Assembly: GCA_034509755.1 (NCBI GenBank)
Contig: CM067555.1
Location: forward strand, 3,666,142-3,730,141
Reading direction: 5' to 3'
Source of the DNA: Anisodus tanguticus
Lineage: Eukaryota; Streptophyta; Magnoliopsida; Solanales; Solanaceae
Length of the DNA: 64,000 bases
The translations under genes and the position numbers were made by a program. Of this stretch, positions 35,653 to 45,232 are shown in pieces (position 1 is the first letter of the stretch; each line of letters opens with the position of its first letter). The notes beneath the pieces are model-generated. The model was not told the origin of the DNA. It searched no databases and saw only the letters and a program-made list of their open reading frames with translations.

Positions 35653-35815
35653 ATTCCGTTATTATCATTATTTGAGTGATCTAAAGCTGCCGATTTCGGT
35701 GATCCTACCACCTTACTCCATGAATTAGCTAAGGTAGGGGATGACATTATATCAGTACCTGATTGTGCGTTGGAATTATCCTTCACATCAATTTGATCTG
35801 CCCATGATGTTGCTA
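35653..35815 (-). pseudogene. LINE ORF1 fragment at the truncated 5' end
   Basis: Read on the minus strand it encodes S-W-A-D-Q-I-D-V, then ANSWSKVVGSPKSAALDHS, typical of the linker before the nucleic-acid-binding part of plant LINE ORF1. The ORF1 start is absent, so the LINE was 5' truncated, probably on insertion. Homology stops at about 35815. The flanks at 23340 and 35820 look loosely alike, but I cannot establish a target duplication. Confidence 0.65.
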
Positions 35816-36086
35816 AATATTTTAATTATTCTGTATTTTAATACCTAAAATTAACAATAAAAATTAAACAAATATCCTATCTAGCAGTAATCCCTGTATA
35901 CATAGAAAAGTATATTTCTGGTGGGGAAAGGAGAGCTGTGGAGAAGTCATTATTTAAGAGGGAAAATCATGTCTGTTATATAAATCACTAATCTGGAAAC
36001 TTTAAGGCTTAAGATTTTGTATTTTGATATGATACTATTTTTTAGTGTGAGCTTCATGTCTACTGACATAAAAAGATTAATTTATT

Positions 36087-36489
36087 TTGTCATGTCAGAT
36101 TATTTTGATGACCTGAAAATAAATGTTAGACAAAATTAATAGGCAAAATAATATATGATAGAGGACAAATTAGTTAAATTACAATCTTTCTATTAATAAT
36201 AATTAAGTTAAAAGAATTGTTACAAAAAAAATTAAATAAGAGAGGTAATTAAGCATAATATTATAAACCACAAAGGAAGTAAATATTAAATAACCGAATT
36301 TGAGAGGAGGTTTATGTAATTATCTCTTTTAGTTTATGGTTATAATGACTTTGTGGAAAAATTAATCTAACTTGTGTGATTTTGTAAGAAAAAAATTATA
36401 AATTGAGTGATTTTATTAATGCAAAATTAAATTAAGTGACTTTTCTAGATAATTCTACATATTTAAATGATCTTTTGAGATATTTACTC
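36087..36489 (-). repeat. Right terminal inverted repeat of the MULE
   Basis: About 400 bases, inverted relative to 22665-23036. The match fades inward near GTCATCAAAATAATCTGACA (read on the minus strand). Confidence 0.78.
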
Positions 36490-36499
36490 GTGTTTGGAA

Positions 36500-37579
36500 G
36501 ATAAGTCTTTTAAAGATGGTACATAATGTATTTCTTCGAATTTTAAATATGATTTCATAAGATTTTTTTCATTTTAGCCAAGTAGAGGAGTTTTTTGGTG
36601 AATCTAGAGATCATTGAACTACGTTTGTATTGAGAGTTATAAATTTTATACATTAATAGAATCAAAGAGAAATTCAATCACGTAAAGAAAGATCGATTAT
36701 TTGATATTCTTCCTTTCTTCGGGCCAATTCAAATAAATATGGAGTCATTGTTTTACGAATCCAACTAATGACATGAATTACGTACTCCTTTCGTTTCAAT
36801 ATAAGCATCTTAACTATCAAAAAAAATTGGAGTTTATAATAACAATAATATATCTAGTGTAATTTCACAAATGAGATCCGAAGAGAATAGTGTGTACTCA
36901 GATGTTACTCCACCTCAGAAGGTAAAGATATTGTTTCCAATAGTTTTTCAGCTCAAAAAAATATATTTCAAACCCGTTTATTTTATTTCAGTGTTGGACT
37001 TTTATTTTGTGGCGATGTAAACTTTAATTTGGAGTTTTTTACATATTTTAATAATATATGTGATGCAGACTTTATCTTTTTGAATTTTAAATTATTTTTT
37101 AGACTTTATATTTGAATTGAAAAAATCAATATAAACGGATACATTCGACGTTATAAACATATATATGGAGTTTTTAAAAAAAAAAAAATCAAATTTTATT
37201 TCTTTTATATTTTTTATACAAAACGGAACGAACCTATGTACTCCCACTCCTCCTTCCAACCATATCTGCATTAAATCAAAGACGACTCCAATATGGCAAT
37301 ATTGGCACCTTCTCATCATCATCATCATCTTTTTCTCGTTTGACAAATTCACTCTTCAAATCCCAATTTATTAGGGACCATCTAAAGCCATGTCAAACTC
37401 AAAATGTTCATTTACATAGGAGGGGCACAACAACAACAAGAGTCTCCTATAAGTTGCACCTGTTACTACCTTGTTGTTTTGGTCTTAGTTCTTCTCTTCC
37501 ATTTCGTTCTTGTTTTGTTCTTCCTTGTACTCCTCTTCATTTTCTTCACAAATTTCGCTCACCTTCTCAGTCATCTCCT
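36500..37579. other. Upstream region of the acylphosphatase gene
   Basis: AT-rich. A single Stowaway-like end (CTCCTTTCGTTTCAATATAA near 36785) lacks a partner. A (TCA)n run occurs at 37313-37328. A promoter should lie here, but no TATA box at a convincing distance can be chosen. Confidence 0.4.
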
Positions 37580-37621
37580 ATGTCATCCTTAAATTCCAAT
37601 ACTGACCCTGATGCTAAAACG
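37580..37621 (+). CDS. Acylphosphatase gene, exon 1 (14 codons)
   Basis: ATG 37580 starts MSSLNSNTDPDAKT, ending exactly at a donor ACG|GTGAGT. The join to exon 2 at 40197 preserves the frame (T then V-R-A-V-I-K-G). A short Ser/Asn-rich lead before the VRxxIKG strand is normal for plant acylphosphatases. The frame stays open upstream of the ATG with hydrophobic, Ser/Arg-bearing residues (L-P-F-R-S-C-F-V-L-P), so a longer N-terminus with a targeting peptide is conceivable, but no other Met lies close. A near copy of this exon is present inside the intron at 37745-37797. Confidence 0.7.
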
Positions 37622-37744
37622 GTGAGTCCTAACTACCCTTTTCGATTTTTCAATTGTTCTTGATAAAAGATGAGATTTTTAGCTTCTTTTGGGAAATGGG
37701 TGTTTGGTATTTTATGAGTTTGGGATATTTATGTCTTTCTTTTT

Positions 37745-37797
37745 CATCTCCCATCTCCTCCTCGTTAAATTCCGATACTAACCCTGATGCTAAAATG
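37745..37797 (+). repeat. Duplicated copy of acylphosphatase exon 1 within the intron
   Basis: It repeats 37572-37621 with a few substitutions (AAATTCCGATACTAACCCTG against AAATTCCAATACTGACCCTG). The donor has decayed (ATGTTTAG in place of GTGAGT) and the ATG is lost. The following intron DNA is duplicated too, giving a period of about 175 bases. Confidence 0.85.
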
Positions 37798-38107
37798 TTT
37801 AGTACCCACTTCTTGTTTTGACTTTTTAATTGAAGTTCTTGATAAAAGATTAGATTTTGAGCTTTTTCTGGTAAATGGGTGTTTGGTGATTTCTGGGTTA
37901 AAGATATTTGTGTGCAATTCACCCACCCCTTGTAATGGGTGTTAGATTAAATTATGGGTTTTTGACGTTTATGTGCTATTGATAAAGGTTAGCTGTGAAT
38001 TTTTTAATTAACAAGATGAGATTTTGAGCTTGTTAAGGGTAATGGGTGTTTGATTATTTCCGGGGTTTGATGTTAATGTGCTATTGAAAAAGGTTAGCTG
38101 TGAATTT

Positions 38108-39324
38108 TGTTGGAAATTTGCCTTTGGCGGGAGTTGCGACCGACCAACTTTAACGGCTTAAACACTAGTGTAACGTATGTTGGAGAATCCGGTTCTTCAC
38201 ACATGCATGATCTACTAAGTACGTAGATAACCGTAGGGCCAAGAATCGTCAAATTTCATTGAGAAATGAAAGAGATATTGGTTCACGAAGTAAGGTGTTT
38301 GAAGCATGGAAAGTGTGGTATTGTGCGTAATTCTCCCTCATCGGTAGAGGAAGAAAGAATTGTTGTGTATATAAGATTCGAAATTGGTTTGGGGTTTGGG
38401 ACCCCAAGGGGTATCCCATGTGTTTAAAGGAGGGAGGACCTAGATGTGCTTCGGTTCGAGGAAAGACCGCGCGCGCCGCCGCCCGCCCGTCCGGTCCGGT
38501 TCCGGGTTCTCGGGTTCTCGGGTTCTCGGGCCGCGGGCCGTGGGCTGTGGGCTGTGGGCTGTGGGCTGTGGGTCTTCTGATATTATCTTTTTGGGCCAGA
38601 AAACTTTGCCAGATGTACAGTTTGGTCCCTGAAGTTTCAAGATGTACAGTTTGGTCCCTGAAGTTTTCAGAACATCAGAATTTCGACGGTCAAAAACAGA
38701 AATGCCAAGCACTCAATTCAGCCATTTATTTTGGCCTGAATTACTCCTCCTATAATGGCCAAATCCGTTGGTCTTTCTCCCATTAATGTTGGTGGCTTTA
38801 CTACCTCCATAATGGCCATTATTTGGCTGTTATGGAGGGCAGTAATCAGCCCCCTCCCTCACCTATTTAAACACCCCCTTACACCATTGTTGTGAGCTAA
38901 CAAAAACGTTCATACAACACATATGCACGAAAATACAGAAGCTTTCTCAAGCAGAAAATTCTTCTTCCTACAACTTCCAAGCATCATTTCGTTACTCAAT
39001 ATTCTTCACGGTAGCTCTTGAGTTTCCTTTGCTCAAGTGTTCCATTGCTGTTTTATCTTGGGAGACAAATTGTCCAGGACGTATAAAGGATACATACGGG
39101 GCAATATTGTCTTACGGACAGAGTGCCACACTCGACTCAGCAAAAACAGTTTCCATTTTTCCGTCTTCTACAAAACTGGAATTTCCAGTTTTTCTTGTGT
39201 AACAAATGTAATTTCAGATTCCATGTTGAATTATTGAATCTCTGTTTATCCTTTCGAATACTTGTAATAGTTATATACTTCCCGTACTGCTTTATAAAGT
39301 ACCATAGAGCAAAAACTCCCAACA
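38108..39324 (+). mobile_element. Solo LTR (TGTTGG...CCAACA family), copy A, in the acylphosphatase intron
   Basis: 1217 bases, with perfect 5-base duplication AATTT (38103-38107 and 39325-39329). It is related to copy B at 23793-25134 in the opposite orientation. It holds GC-rich minisatellites (GGGTTCTC)3 near 38505-38528 and (TGGGCTG)4 near 38540-38570, and a tandemly repeated GATGTACAGTTTGGTCCCTG at 38612-38631 and 38641-38660. A TATA-like TATTTAAACACC at about 38862 could be the LTR promoter. Frames at 38418-38786 are LTR sequence. Confidence 0.87.
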
Positions 39325-39426
39325 AATTTTTTATTTAACAAGATGATATTTTGAGCTTGTTAAGGGTAACAGGTGATTGATTGTTTCTGGGTTTTGGTAA
39401 TTGTGTGCTGTGGCTATAGGTTTGTT

Positions 39427-39523
39427 ACAACAATAACAACATACCCGGTGTATCCCACACAGTGTGGAGTGTAGGGAGGGTAGGATGTACGCATAACTTA
39501 CCTCTACCATTGTGGGGTAGAGC
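39427..39523 (-). mobile_element. Truncated TS-type SINE / RTE LINE tail
   Basis: Read on the minus strand it carries AGAGGTAAGTTATGCGTACA, the CCCTCCCTAC block and a GTTATTGTTG end. Perfect 11-base duplications ATAGGTTTGTT flank it (39416-39426 and 39524-39534). At 97 bases, only the 3' tail was inserted. Confidence 0.8.
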
Positions 39524-39910
39524 ATAGGTTTGTTGTGATTTTAAATTGAAATTCTTAGAGAAAGATGGCGTTTTGAGCATTTATTGGGTAATTGATGTTG
39601 GATTACTTTTGTGCTGTGGCTGCAGGTTAGCTGGGATTTTCAATTGAAATCCTTATAAGAAATTGATTTGTGCTATTTTTCTCTTGTTTGATTTTTCTGG
39701 GTTTTGAGTATTTGTGTCTCTTGGTTAGTCGTTAAATTCTTCAAAAAAGATGCACTATTAAGCTCTGTTGGGGAAAGGGCGTTTATTTCTGGGTTTTGGG
39801 TATTTTGTGCTGCTGCTGCTGCAGGTTAGCTGTGATTTTCAGTGGAAATTTTTTAAAATGAGCCTTTTAAGTATTTTCTTTTTTGTGCTGCTGCAACCAT
39901 TTTTTTTTAA

Positions 39911-40007
39911 TCTCGGAAACAATCGCTCTACCTGACAATGTAGAGGTAAGGTCTGCCCTCCCCAGACCTCCCGTTGTGGGATTTCACTGGGTGTGTTGTT
40001 GTTGTTG
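39911..40007 (+). mobile_element. Truncated TS-type SINE / RTE LINE tail
   Basis: Plus orientation: TCTCGGAAACAATCGCTCTA, TAGAGGTAAGGTCTG, CCCTCCCCAGACC, TGGGATTTCACTGGG, then GTTGTTGTTGTTG. It matches the tail of the RTE LINE at 59105-59229. Its target duplication was not identified with certainty. Confidence 0.75.
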
Positions 40008-40196
40008 ATTACTTTCTTTTTTATATAGAAAAAATGGTTGTTTGATACTTGATTTTGGGTATTTGTTTGCTGTGGCTGCAAGCTAGCTGTGATTTTTAGT
40101 TAAAATTTCCTTAAAAGGACGAGTTCAAGCTATTTTGTCAGTAATGGGTGTCTGATATGTTCTGCATTTTGGTTACTTATGTGTTTGTGGCTGCAG

Positions 40197-40462
40197 GTTA
40201 GAGCTGTAATTAAAGGGAGAGTGCAAGGGGTGTTTTATAGGGACTGGACTGTGGAGAATGCTAAGCAGTCGGGCTTGAAGGGTTGGGTTCGAAATCGGAG
40301 GGATGGATCAGTGGAGGCGTTGTTTTCTGGAAGCCCAGAAAAGGTTCAGGAAATGAGCAGCGGTGTCGGAGGGGTCCACCATCTGGTATTGTCACGGGAT
40401 TTGATGTCTTCGCCAGTGATGATGACCCTGGAACAGAGTTCGAACGCAAACAAACTGCTTGA
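40197..40462 (+). CDS. Acylphosphatase gene, exon 2, with a one-base frameshift near 40355
   Basis: Acylphosphatase hydrolyses the carboxyl-phosphate bond of acyl phosphates in the cytosol or organelles. Residues 15-67 show VRAVIKGRVQGVFYR, whose final Arg binds the phosphate, D-W-T-V-E-N-A-K, G-W-V-R-N-R-R-D-G (catalytic Asn) and V-E-A-L-F-S-G. After V-Q-E-M (to 40355) homology continues one frame over: Q-R-C-R-R-G-P-P, then FDVFASDDDPGTEFERKQTA and TGA 40460-40462. A single base appears missing after ATG 40353-40355. Read straight through, the frame ends at 40484 with an unrelated tail lacking the last beta strand. Length (about 102 residues if unbroken) is normal. It is either a recent pseudogene or an assembly error. 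Confidence 0.75.
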
Positions 40463-40464
40463 TC

Positions 40465-41442
40465 ATAGACTAGCCTGTTGGTAAAGATTAAGCTGAGCAA
40501 TTTTCCTGTTTTCCTAACTTGCTCTTGCTGCATGTTTAAGAGGGAGAAATAAGTATAGCACGTTTGTACATACAAGGTCTTTGAAATGTTAAGGATTTTA
40601 TTGTTAAATCTTCTTGTTGATGTTATGCTTTCATACATTGATTCATTACTGCATGATTGTGCCAAATCTCTCCCTTGTGGACGGAAAGATTTGGCCACTC
40701 TTCTGTAGTGTTGTATGCTTAATTAATCATGTTACCTAAGAAATAAAAGTGAAACTATAAACTCAGATTACAGGTCCTTTAAGCCATTCCGTTTCTACTG
40801 ACACTTGAACCTGTTATGAATCCGCCCCAGCCCAATAAGGATACGACAAGGATATTGCACAAATAGATAGTGGGCCAAGTAGAATCAATAGGGCTCGGCC
40901 TTCACAAAGGTTAACTTGGGATCCAGGCTGAGGGTACTTTGTATTGTCGTTAAATAGCACGGGGTGTCATTATTAAAGGGTATCATGAATTATGTGCCAA
41001 GGCATTTCTGTATTTCTCATCCCTAATTTTGTGATTCTATGCTTCACATCTCCCTTCTTCAGTCTATTTATCCCTAGTTCTTACTTTCACTATTTGTGCA
41101 TTTTTGTTTGGGCTTTTGCCATTTGAGTTGTTGCATTTACTTTCTGGAATTGTAATTGAACTTTAGTCTGATTAATATAGTTGAGAAGCTGGTTACTGTT
41201 ACATTGGATTTGAGTTCACTACAGAACATGTCATTGGAAATCTCAAAAATTTGGATGTATTTATTTTGTTATCACCTATTAAATCCCAATTTTCATCGAA
41301 ATGGACCCTTGGTGAACTTTTAAACCAAGTGCAACGGAAGTTACTATGATGAGAAGGGAGAGATACTATCCTTTTGCTCTGCTCCAAGTGTCACCTTCTA
41401 TGTTTTTGTTACTCGATTTTCTTTGAAAGCTCTTCAGATATA
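40465..41442. other. Acylphosphatase 3' flank, no gene recognised
   Basis: It probably contains the 3'UTR just after the stop (AATAAA-like AAATAAAAG near 40740 is a possible poly(A) signal). The remainder shows no coding or repeat boundary I can support. Confidence 0.4.
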
Positions 41443-41660
41443 CTCCCTCAGTCCCAAAAAGATTGGCCTAGTTTGACTTGGCACAAAGTTTAAGAAATAA
41501 AGGAAGACTTTTGAAATGTGTGGTCCAAAACAAATCTTAGATATTTGTGTGGATGTAAATGATCTCATAAAGTTAAATTGTTTCTAAATATAGAAAGGAG
41601 TCAATCTTTTTGGGACAAACTAATAAGGAAAGTAGGCCAATCTTTTTGGGACGGAGGGAG
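41443..41660. mobile_element. Stowaway MITE
   Basis: The ends CTCCCTCAGTCCCAAAAAGA and inverted CTCCCTCCGTCCCAAAAAGA match almost perfectly, with TA on both sides (41441-41442 and 41661-41662). 218 bases, non-coding. A second copy of the CCAATCTTTTTGGGAC motif lies just inside the right end (the stretch around 41600-41650). Confidence 0.85.
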
Positions 41661-41662
41661 TA

Positions 41663-43890
41663 TGTTTATATGTTGGATTCTCTTGAAGTAGCAATTTTTT
41701 TCTCATTCAAGGATTTGTTGCTTCTGGTGTTTTTGGGTAAATATATACTTGCTTTGGCACATTGGCTAAAACGTTTTGAGCCTAAGAGCCTAATCTTCAT
41801 TAGCTTGGCAGTTTGAAGTTATGGACTATATGACTTCTTATTTCTTAATAATATATGATTGACAATTTGACTAACTTCTCAGGAATGGTTTTGAAATTCT
41901 CTTATGAATTTTATAGAAATTCGTTAGTAAATTTTCACAGAAATGTACTATTGAATCATAAAAGAACATATCCTAATGGTATTAGCTAAAGTATCTTTTG
42001 TGAAACTAGTGAAGAAAATTAGATAGATGTTCTAGTCATTGCCTATGAAAATTTTCAGCTTCAATGTTATGTCGTCAGACTTGAGTGTGTAGAAACTGTT
42101 GGACTAGTCTCTGCCATATTTGAGCAAATCCATTTAATACTTCCTAGGTTCAACTTGGTTAGACATATGATAAGTATGTTATAGCATGTGAAAATGTCAT
42201 GTATGCTATGCTATCTAGTAGGAAAGAACACTCTGTGCCTCTTGGTGTTTCTGCTGTTGTATGTATCTGTGTGTATATCACATGTTGAGCACTTCACCTC
42301 GCTTAGTGGACGCTTTAGTGTCCTCATCAAGGCTCTAGGCATATTTTCCTTTCCAATGAGCGTAATCTTGAAGAGGCGACACTAAACAATTGATATTTCA
42401 CTTTTTCGTAATCTTTTTTCAATTTCTTTGTCCATATATTTGTTATTCATGCTTATAATTATTAGTCTTGGACGACGTATACATATTTGTATATATTTCT
42501 TTCTCCATTTGCGCCTTTCTTCATTGAAGCCCATGTTTTATTTTTGTTTTGCGCTTAAAGTCCCAATGGTCCTTAGAGAGTTCTTTTTGCTCTTTTCGCC
42601 TTTGATAATACTGGTGTATGTTTTACAATAATGTGCATCTATGGAGGCTGATAGTTGAGTTATTGCATCGACATTTTTAAGCTCTCACCATAACGCCTGC
42701 AGAGTTAAGGTGGGAAGTGGTAACAACGGTCATTCTTAATTTTCTTCACCTTATGAACTTTCTATGACTAACACTACAGTCTACAGCCATTAATCTAGGA
42801 GAGGTCAACTTGGTTTGTCTTGTGCCATTATTTCTTCTCATGTGGTGTCTCCTCTTTCTGAATCTATATCTTATGACATTCAGATTTCTGTCAAATAACC
42901 TCAGTCTGATTGAATGACTTAGCTTCTTTGTCCAGGATAGAAAATTAGGATTATTAAAATGAATGTTTCATCAGTGAATCGTCGATCCTTGAGGCTGCAA
43001 TTTGCCAAGCGCTCTCAAAGACGGCTTTGACTGGGAGCTTTGCTCTGTCACAACTAAAATATTCTGTAAGATTTACTGTTATGTGGCTGATGATAGTCAG
43101 GAAAGTATGCTGCAAACTCCAAGAAAGTCATTAGGAATTGTATTGCTGCAAGGGTGATGGGCTTGTGTTAACTATGGATTTCCAATGCATGCTTGCTCAA
43201 ATAGACAATTGCAGCTGCTTAGTTTTTGGACCTTGAGCTTACATGTCCTGTGCATTAAGTGTGTGACTTTGCTCATAGTTAATTGTTAAGCAATTGTACT
43301 GATCGGTGCTGGCCTAGCGGTCAATGAAGTGGATGAAAATGACCAAGGTTCAAACTGCAATAGAGACAAAAAAGTGCTAGCTGATTTCTTCTCATCTATG
43401 AAAAGGAATATTAAGGATTTATATAATGGACACCAGGCTTGTTTGGGAACGAAGGGTAGCTGTGTTGATTTCAAAAGGGTGTTAGAAATACTTACCCCAA
43501 CGTAGTAGATGAAATTTCCTTACAAAACTTCTCGAAATTGACCTCCCAAAGGGTAAAAATTGTAAAGAATGAAATAAAATCGCGAGACTATTGATGCTTT
43601 TCGCAACCGTGCTATGTGGCATGCATCGCATGCTTATCGGCACTAAGCCTCTTGTGTTATACCCTGTGCGTCGCCAGAGCCGAGGCACACAGATTTTTTT
43701 GTGCTATATCGCGTGCGTGGCACAAGCCATGACACAAATTTGCCCCTAAACTATATCCTATACGTCGCACCCATCAGAGCACAAGCTTGAAATTTCTAAA
43801 TTTGCTAAAACTGTGCTGAAATCCACCCAAGCCGCATGGTTCCGTACCAAAATCATACCAACAAGTCTCAAAACATAATACCAACATATG
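41663..43890. other. Intergenic DNA, no recognised gene
   Basis: Moderately AT-rich. The GC-richer patches near 42296-42385 (CGCTTAGTGGACGCTTTAGTG) and 43600-43790 (GTGCGTCGCC / ACGTCGCACCC) may be old retroelement DNA. No frame resembles a known protein. Confidence 0.4.
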
Positions 43891-43905
43891 CAAAGTCTTA
43901 AAACA

Positions 43906-45161
43906 ACAACAACAATATACCTAGTGAAAATCCCACAACCTAAGGTCTAGGGAGGGTAGAGTGTACGCAGACCTTACCTCTACCTTGGTAGGTAGAGCGG
44001 TTGTTTTCGAGAGACCGTCGGCTCAAGACAAAGCACACGCACAAGCACAATCAAAGCAAGAGAAACGGTTACACACGGGCAAAAAATTTAAGGCAGTTTG
44101 AAAATGCTGGTATCAAAAGCGAATAAGCCATGATAATGCATTCTAAAAAAGAAGCAGTAACTAACGCAGGTAAATAAGATAAACAAAGTACATTAGAGAA
44201 CACACAGCAGCAGAAATCAAACGATAGAGGATTATAAAGCAATAATGTGCCTACTAGTATGATAGGCTAGGCGGTCCTACAATAATAACACTAAAACTAT
44301 AAGTTTGTAAGCGTAAGTAGGGCTACGCTGGACTACCTACTACCCTTCTACCATAATCCGTGTCCTCCATAATCCTTTATCTAAGGTTATGTCCTCAGTA
44401 AGTTGCACTTGCGTCATATCCCATCTAATTACTCTCTTCAATACTTCTTTGGCCTATCTCTACCCCTCATGAACCCGTCCATAGCCAACCTCTCACACCT
44501 CCGCACTGGGGCATTTGTGTATCTCCTATGCACGTGCCCAAACCATCTCAACCTCGCTTCCCGCATCTTATCCTCCACCGAGGCCACTCCTACTCTGTCC
44601 CGAATATCATCATTTCTAATTTTATCCCTCCTTGTATGCTCACACATCCATCTCAGCATCCTCATCTCCGCAACTTTTATTTTTTAGGAGTGTGAAGTCT
44701 TGACCGGCCAACACTCTGCCCCATACAACATAGTCGATCTAACACCCACCCTATAGAACTTGCCTTTAAGTTTTGGTAGCACCTTTTTATCGCACAAGAC
44801 TCCAGATGTGAGCCTCTATTTCATCCATCTTGCCCCAATACGTTGTGTGACATCGTCATTACCTCTCTATTCCCTTGGATAATAGACCCCGGGTACTTGA
44901 AGCTGCCTTTCTTTGGAATGACTTGAGTACCAAGCCTCACCTCAACGCCTGTCTCAAGGTCGCTCCCGTTACTAAACTTGCACTCCAAGTATTCTGTCTT
45001 GGTCCTACTCAGCTTGAACCCTTTAGACTCCAGAGTCTGTCTCCAAACTTCCAGCTTAGCGTTCACTCCGCTGTGAGTCTCATCAATCAGGACTATGTCG
45101 GTTGCGAATAACATACACCATGACACCTCCTCTTGTATTTGTCGCGTCAGTCCATCCATCA
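43906..45161 (-). mobile_element. RTE-type LINE, 5' truncated, copy 1
   Basis: Bounded by perfect 15-base duplications CAAAGTCTTAAAACA (43891-43905 and 45162-45176). Read on the minus strand it starts inside the reverse transcriptase (M-D-G-L-T-R-Q-I-Q, then [11 protein letters not shown] with the FADD box changed to FATD) and continues through [19 protein letters not shown] and L-R-W-F-G-H-V. It ends in the AGGTAAGGTCTGCGTACAC, CCTAGACC, GTTGTTGTTG tail. Frame changes and stops are present. It is the same family as 55920-59229. Confidence 0.9.
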
Positions 45162-45232
45162 CAAAGTCTTAAAACATGTAATGAAATGTAAATACTCAAT
45201 TTTGAGGGTTTGGATTGTTACACATAGATATG

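Larger units (their letters stand above)
22665..36489. mobile_element. Mutator-like element (MULE) acting as outer shell of a large nest
   Basis: The left arm from 22665 (GAGTAAATATCTCAAAA) and the inverted right arm from 36489 (GAGTAAATATCTCAAAA) are long inverted repeats that can be followed for about 370-400 bases, including CACAAAGTCATTATAAC and AGAGATAATTACATAAACC on both sides. Flanking nonamers GTGTTTAGA (22656-22664) and GTGTTTGGA (36490-36498) differ at one base, fitting the 9-base MULE target duplication. Removing the LINE and everything nested within it leaves roughly 1.3 kb, so the original MULE was small and non-autonomous. No transposase is visible in its own DNA (about 23040-23344 and 35820-36086). 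Confidence 0.8.
37622..40196 (+). other. Acylphosphatase intron 1, built of degenerate tandem units and insertions
   Basis: The intron runs from GTGAGT to TGGCTGCAG|GTTAG. Its own DNA consists of diverged repeats of a unit of roughly 110-200 bases: a GATGAGATTTTGAGCT phrase, TAATGGGTGTTTG, TTTCTGGGTTTTGGGTAT, TGTGCTGTGGCTGCAG and GTTAGCTGTGATTTT. Copies are visible from about 37660, 37840, 37960, 39340, 39540, 39630, 39740 and 40020. Several end in CTGCAGGTTAG, the same as the true acceptor. Into this are inserted a solo LTR (38108-39324) and two (GTT)n-type retroposon tails (39427-39523 and 39911-40007). Confidence 0.75.

Noticed and set aside
23340..35835. Possible LINE target duplication (AT-rich words at about 23325 and 35818)
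   Set aside because: Only loosely similar AT-rich strings; not good enough to call a duplication.
38418..38786. 122-codon frame with Gly/Arg repeats
   Set aside because: It arises from minisatellites within the solo LTR in the acylphosphatase intron.
44403..44687. Plus-strand frame of 94 codons near 44.5 kb (and similar at 51.8 and 58.4 kb)
   Set aside because: These are antisense shadows of the conserved C-terminal region of RTE LINEs.
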